8,226 nt of DNA from JAAUQA01 sp036351435 (GTDB lineage: Bacteria > Pseudomonadota > Gammaproteobacteria > Competibacterales > Competibacteraceae), in NCBI GenBank assembly GCA_036351435.1, contig JAZBPA010000342.1, forward strand, positions 1 through 8,226. Reading direction: 5' to 3'. Position 1 is the first letter of the stretch, and each line of letters starts with the position of its first letter. Below, one piece after another: positions 6,982 through 8,226 of this stretch. A model generated the notes under the pieces. It had not been told where the DNA came from and searched no databases. It saw nothing but the letters and a program-made list of their open reading frames with translations. A program made the position numbers and the translations under genes.

Positions 6982-6990
6982 GCATGCGTA

Positions 6991-7023
6991 GATTCTCCAG
7001 ACAGTGTTTAACCGAGGAGAATC
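6991..7023 (+). repeat. 8-bp inverted repeat overlapping the ribosome binding site of the FAD oxidoreductase
   Basis: GATTCTCC (6991-6998) and GGAGAATC (7016-7023) are perfect inverted copies separated by 17 nt. The right arm contains most of the Shine-Dalgarno sequence GAGGAG (7014-7019) of the gene starting at 7028. In an mRNA that begins upstream of 6991 the left arm could pair with and mask it. The same left arm, read on -, gives the GGAGA in front of the rejected 6985 start. It could instead be a DNA-binding palindrome. Confidence 0.5.
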
Positions 7024-7027
7024 CACA

Positions 7028-8226
7028 ATGATCGATTGCTCAAAAAACCAGCATGATTGCGCTGCGCCGATTGTCGTCAACGACATCCACGCCAAACTGA
7101 ATCCGACTCGATTGGCGGCAATTACAACACCGCAATCAATAGACGAACTAGCGGTCACCGTGCGCAAAGCCAGCGCGGATGATCACTCGATTTGCGTCGC
7201 GGGTGGTCGTCACGCGATGGGCGGCCAGCAGTTTGCCGACAACGGTTGGCTGATTGACATGCACCACATGAATCAAGTGTGTGAATTCGACCAAGAATCA
7301 GGCCTGATCACTGTTCAAGCGGGTATTCAATGGCCAGAGCTGATGCGTCACTGCGTCGTTGCCCAGCACGGTCATGCGCGCCAATGGGGAATCGTCCAGA
7401 AACAAACGGGAGCAGATCGGCTCAGCATCGGTGGAGCGATAGCCGCCAATATTCATGGTCGCGGTTTGGGCATGCAACCGTTTGTGCAGGATTTGGTCTC
7501 GCTAAAATTAGTGGATGCCCACGGAACTATTCACACCTGTAGCCGCACCGAAAATCCTGAGCTGTTCTCGCTGGTGGTCGGCGGTTATGGCTTATTCGGC
7601 ATCGTGGCTGAAGCCACCTTGCAACTGGGGCCACGTTACAAAGTAGAACGGGTAGTCGAACTGCTGGACCTAGAAGAACTGCCCGATGCGTTTCAGCAAC
7701 GCATCGACACCGGTTATCAGTACGGGGATTTCCAGTTTGCCATCGATCCCCACTCGGCGGATTTCCTGCGCCACGGCGTGTTCTCCTGCTACCGACCGGT
7801 ATCCGCCGATCGGCCCATTCCTCATGGGCAGTTGCGTTTAAGCAAAGCCAACTGGCAACGGTTGCTAGGATTGGCGCACACGGACAAAACGCAAGCATTC
7901 CGAGAGTTTGCCGATTTTTATCTGAAGTCATCGGGTCAGCTTTACTGGTCGGACACCCACCAGCTCAGTTTGTATCTGGACGATTATCACTGCGCACTGG
8001 ATAAAGCGCTGGGTGTGGATCAGCCAGGCTCGGAGATGATTACCGAACTTTATGTGCCGATGCGCGAACTGCCCGGACTGATGGACGAGTTAAGGGAAAC
8101 ACTGCGAATGCTCGCAGCGGATGTCATCTATGGCACTATTCGTCTAATCCGCCGCGATACCGACTCGTTCCTGGCTTGGGCTAGCCAGGATAGTGCTTGC
8201 ATCATCTTCAATATTCACACTGATCA
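7028..8226 (+). CDS. FAD-binding oxidoreductase, PCMH/VAO fold (C-terminus beyond window)
   Basis: 399 residues are visible from ATG 7028 and the frame is still open at the window end. The start has GAGGAG (7014-7019) eight bases upstream. The FAD_binding_4 (PCMH-type) domain spans about residues 25-200: TTPQSIDELAVTVRKA (33-48), CVAGGRHAMGGQQF (56-69), LITVQAGIQWPEL (93-105), QKQTGADRLSIGGAIAANIHGRG (124-146) and FSLVVGGYGLFGIVAEATLQL (180-200). His62 in GGRHAMGGQ sits where many family members attach FAD covalently (8-alpha-histidyl). The visible remainder (about 205-399) is the substrate domain and shows no recognisable specificity motif. No signal peptide or twin-arginine motif is seen, so it is probably cytosolic. 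Electron acceptor (oxygen, quinone or cytochrome) and substrate are unknown; sugar-acid, alditol or 2-hydroxyacid oxidation are family possibilities. It is divergent from the XRE regulator, its probable controller. Confidence 0.9.
   Translation, partial: MIDCSKNQHDCAAPIVVNDIHAKLNPTRLAAITTPQSIDELAVTVRKASADDHSICVAGGRHAMGGQQFADNGWLIDMHHMNQVCEFDQESGLITVQAGIQWPELMRHCVVAQHGHARQWGIVQKQTGADRLSIGGAIAANIHGRGLGMQPFVQDLVSLKLVDAHGTIHTCSRTENPELFSLVVGGYGLFGIVAEATLQLGPRYKVERVVELLDLEELPDAFQQRIDTGYQYGDFQFAIDPHSADFLRHGVFSCYRPVSADRPIPHGQLRLSKANWQRLLGLAHTDKTQAFREFADFYLKSSGQLYWSDTHQLSLYLDDYHCALDKALGVDQPGSEMITELYVPMRELPGLMDELRETLRMLAADVIYGTIRLIRRDTDSFLAWASQDSACIIFNIHTD

Noticed and set aside
7527..7931. 134-aa open frame on - inside the FAD oxidoreductase
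   Set aside because: It is antisense to a well-conserved flavoprotein frame, is low in recognisable structure and rich in Arg/Pro, as expected of a shadow frame.
5654..8226. Horizontal transfer or a mobile island for the regulator/oxidase module
   Set aside because: No integrase, transposase, tRNA or flanking direct repeat is visible and base composition looks similar to the left half by eye.

Overview
The window looks like chromosome of a Gram-negative proteobacterium, most likely a gammaproteobacterium. This rests on the YqaB-like phosphatase, the glgC/glgX gene order and moderate GC content. It carries five complete genes or gene modules and two genes cut by the window edges. No tRNA, rRNA, CRISPR array, transposase or phage gene was seen, and no gene-free stretch exceeds 300 bases.

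Left half (1-5591, all on +): storage-sugar metabolism. It starts with the C-terminal end of a HAD-family sugar-phosphate phosphatase. A 91-nt gap follows, holding a 13-bp tandem repeat. Next is glgC, which makes ADP-glucose for glycogen synthesis. After 27 nt comes one very long ORF (1328 aa) encoding two complete GH13 enzymes in frame: a GlgX/TreX-type glycogen debranching enzyme, then a TreZ-type malto-oligosyltrehalose trehalohydrolase. The implied route runs from ADP-glucose to glycogen, then debranched malto-oligosaccharides, then TreY (not in the window), then TreZ, then trehalose. The fused protein holds the first and last steps of glycogen-to-trehalose conversion. A 12-bp-stem hairpin followed by a T-rich stretch (5605-5652) ends this unit.

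Right half (5654-8226): a divergently arranged accessory module. On - lie a two-domain XRE-type regulator (6134-6907) and, 60 nt downstream of it, a small GlcG/HbpS-family protein (DUF336; 5654-6073). On + a FAD-binding oxidoreductase of the PCMH/VAO fold (7028 to beyond the window) starts. It has a histidine in the position usual for covalent flavin attachment. The 120-bp divergent region holds a 9-bp inverted repeat flanking a -10-like hexamer, a plausible operator for the regulator. It also holds a second 8-bp inverted repeat, one arm of which overlaps the oxidoreductase ribosome binding site. I infer a small locally regulated redox module whose substrate cannot be read from the sequence.

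The two most notable items are the GlgX-TreZ fusion and the regulator/GlcG-like/flavo-oxidase module with its structured divergent control region.
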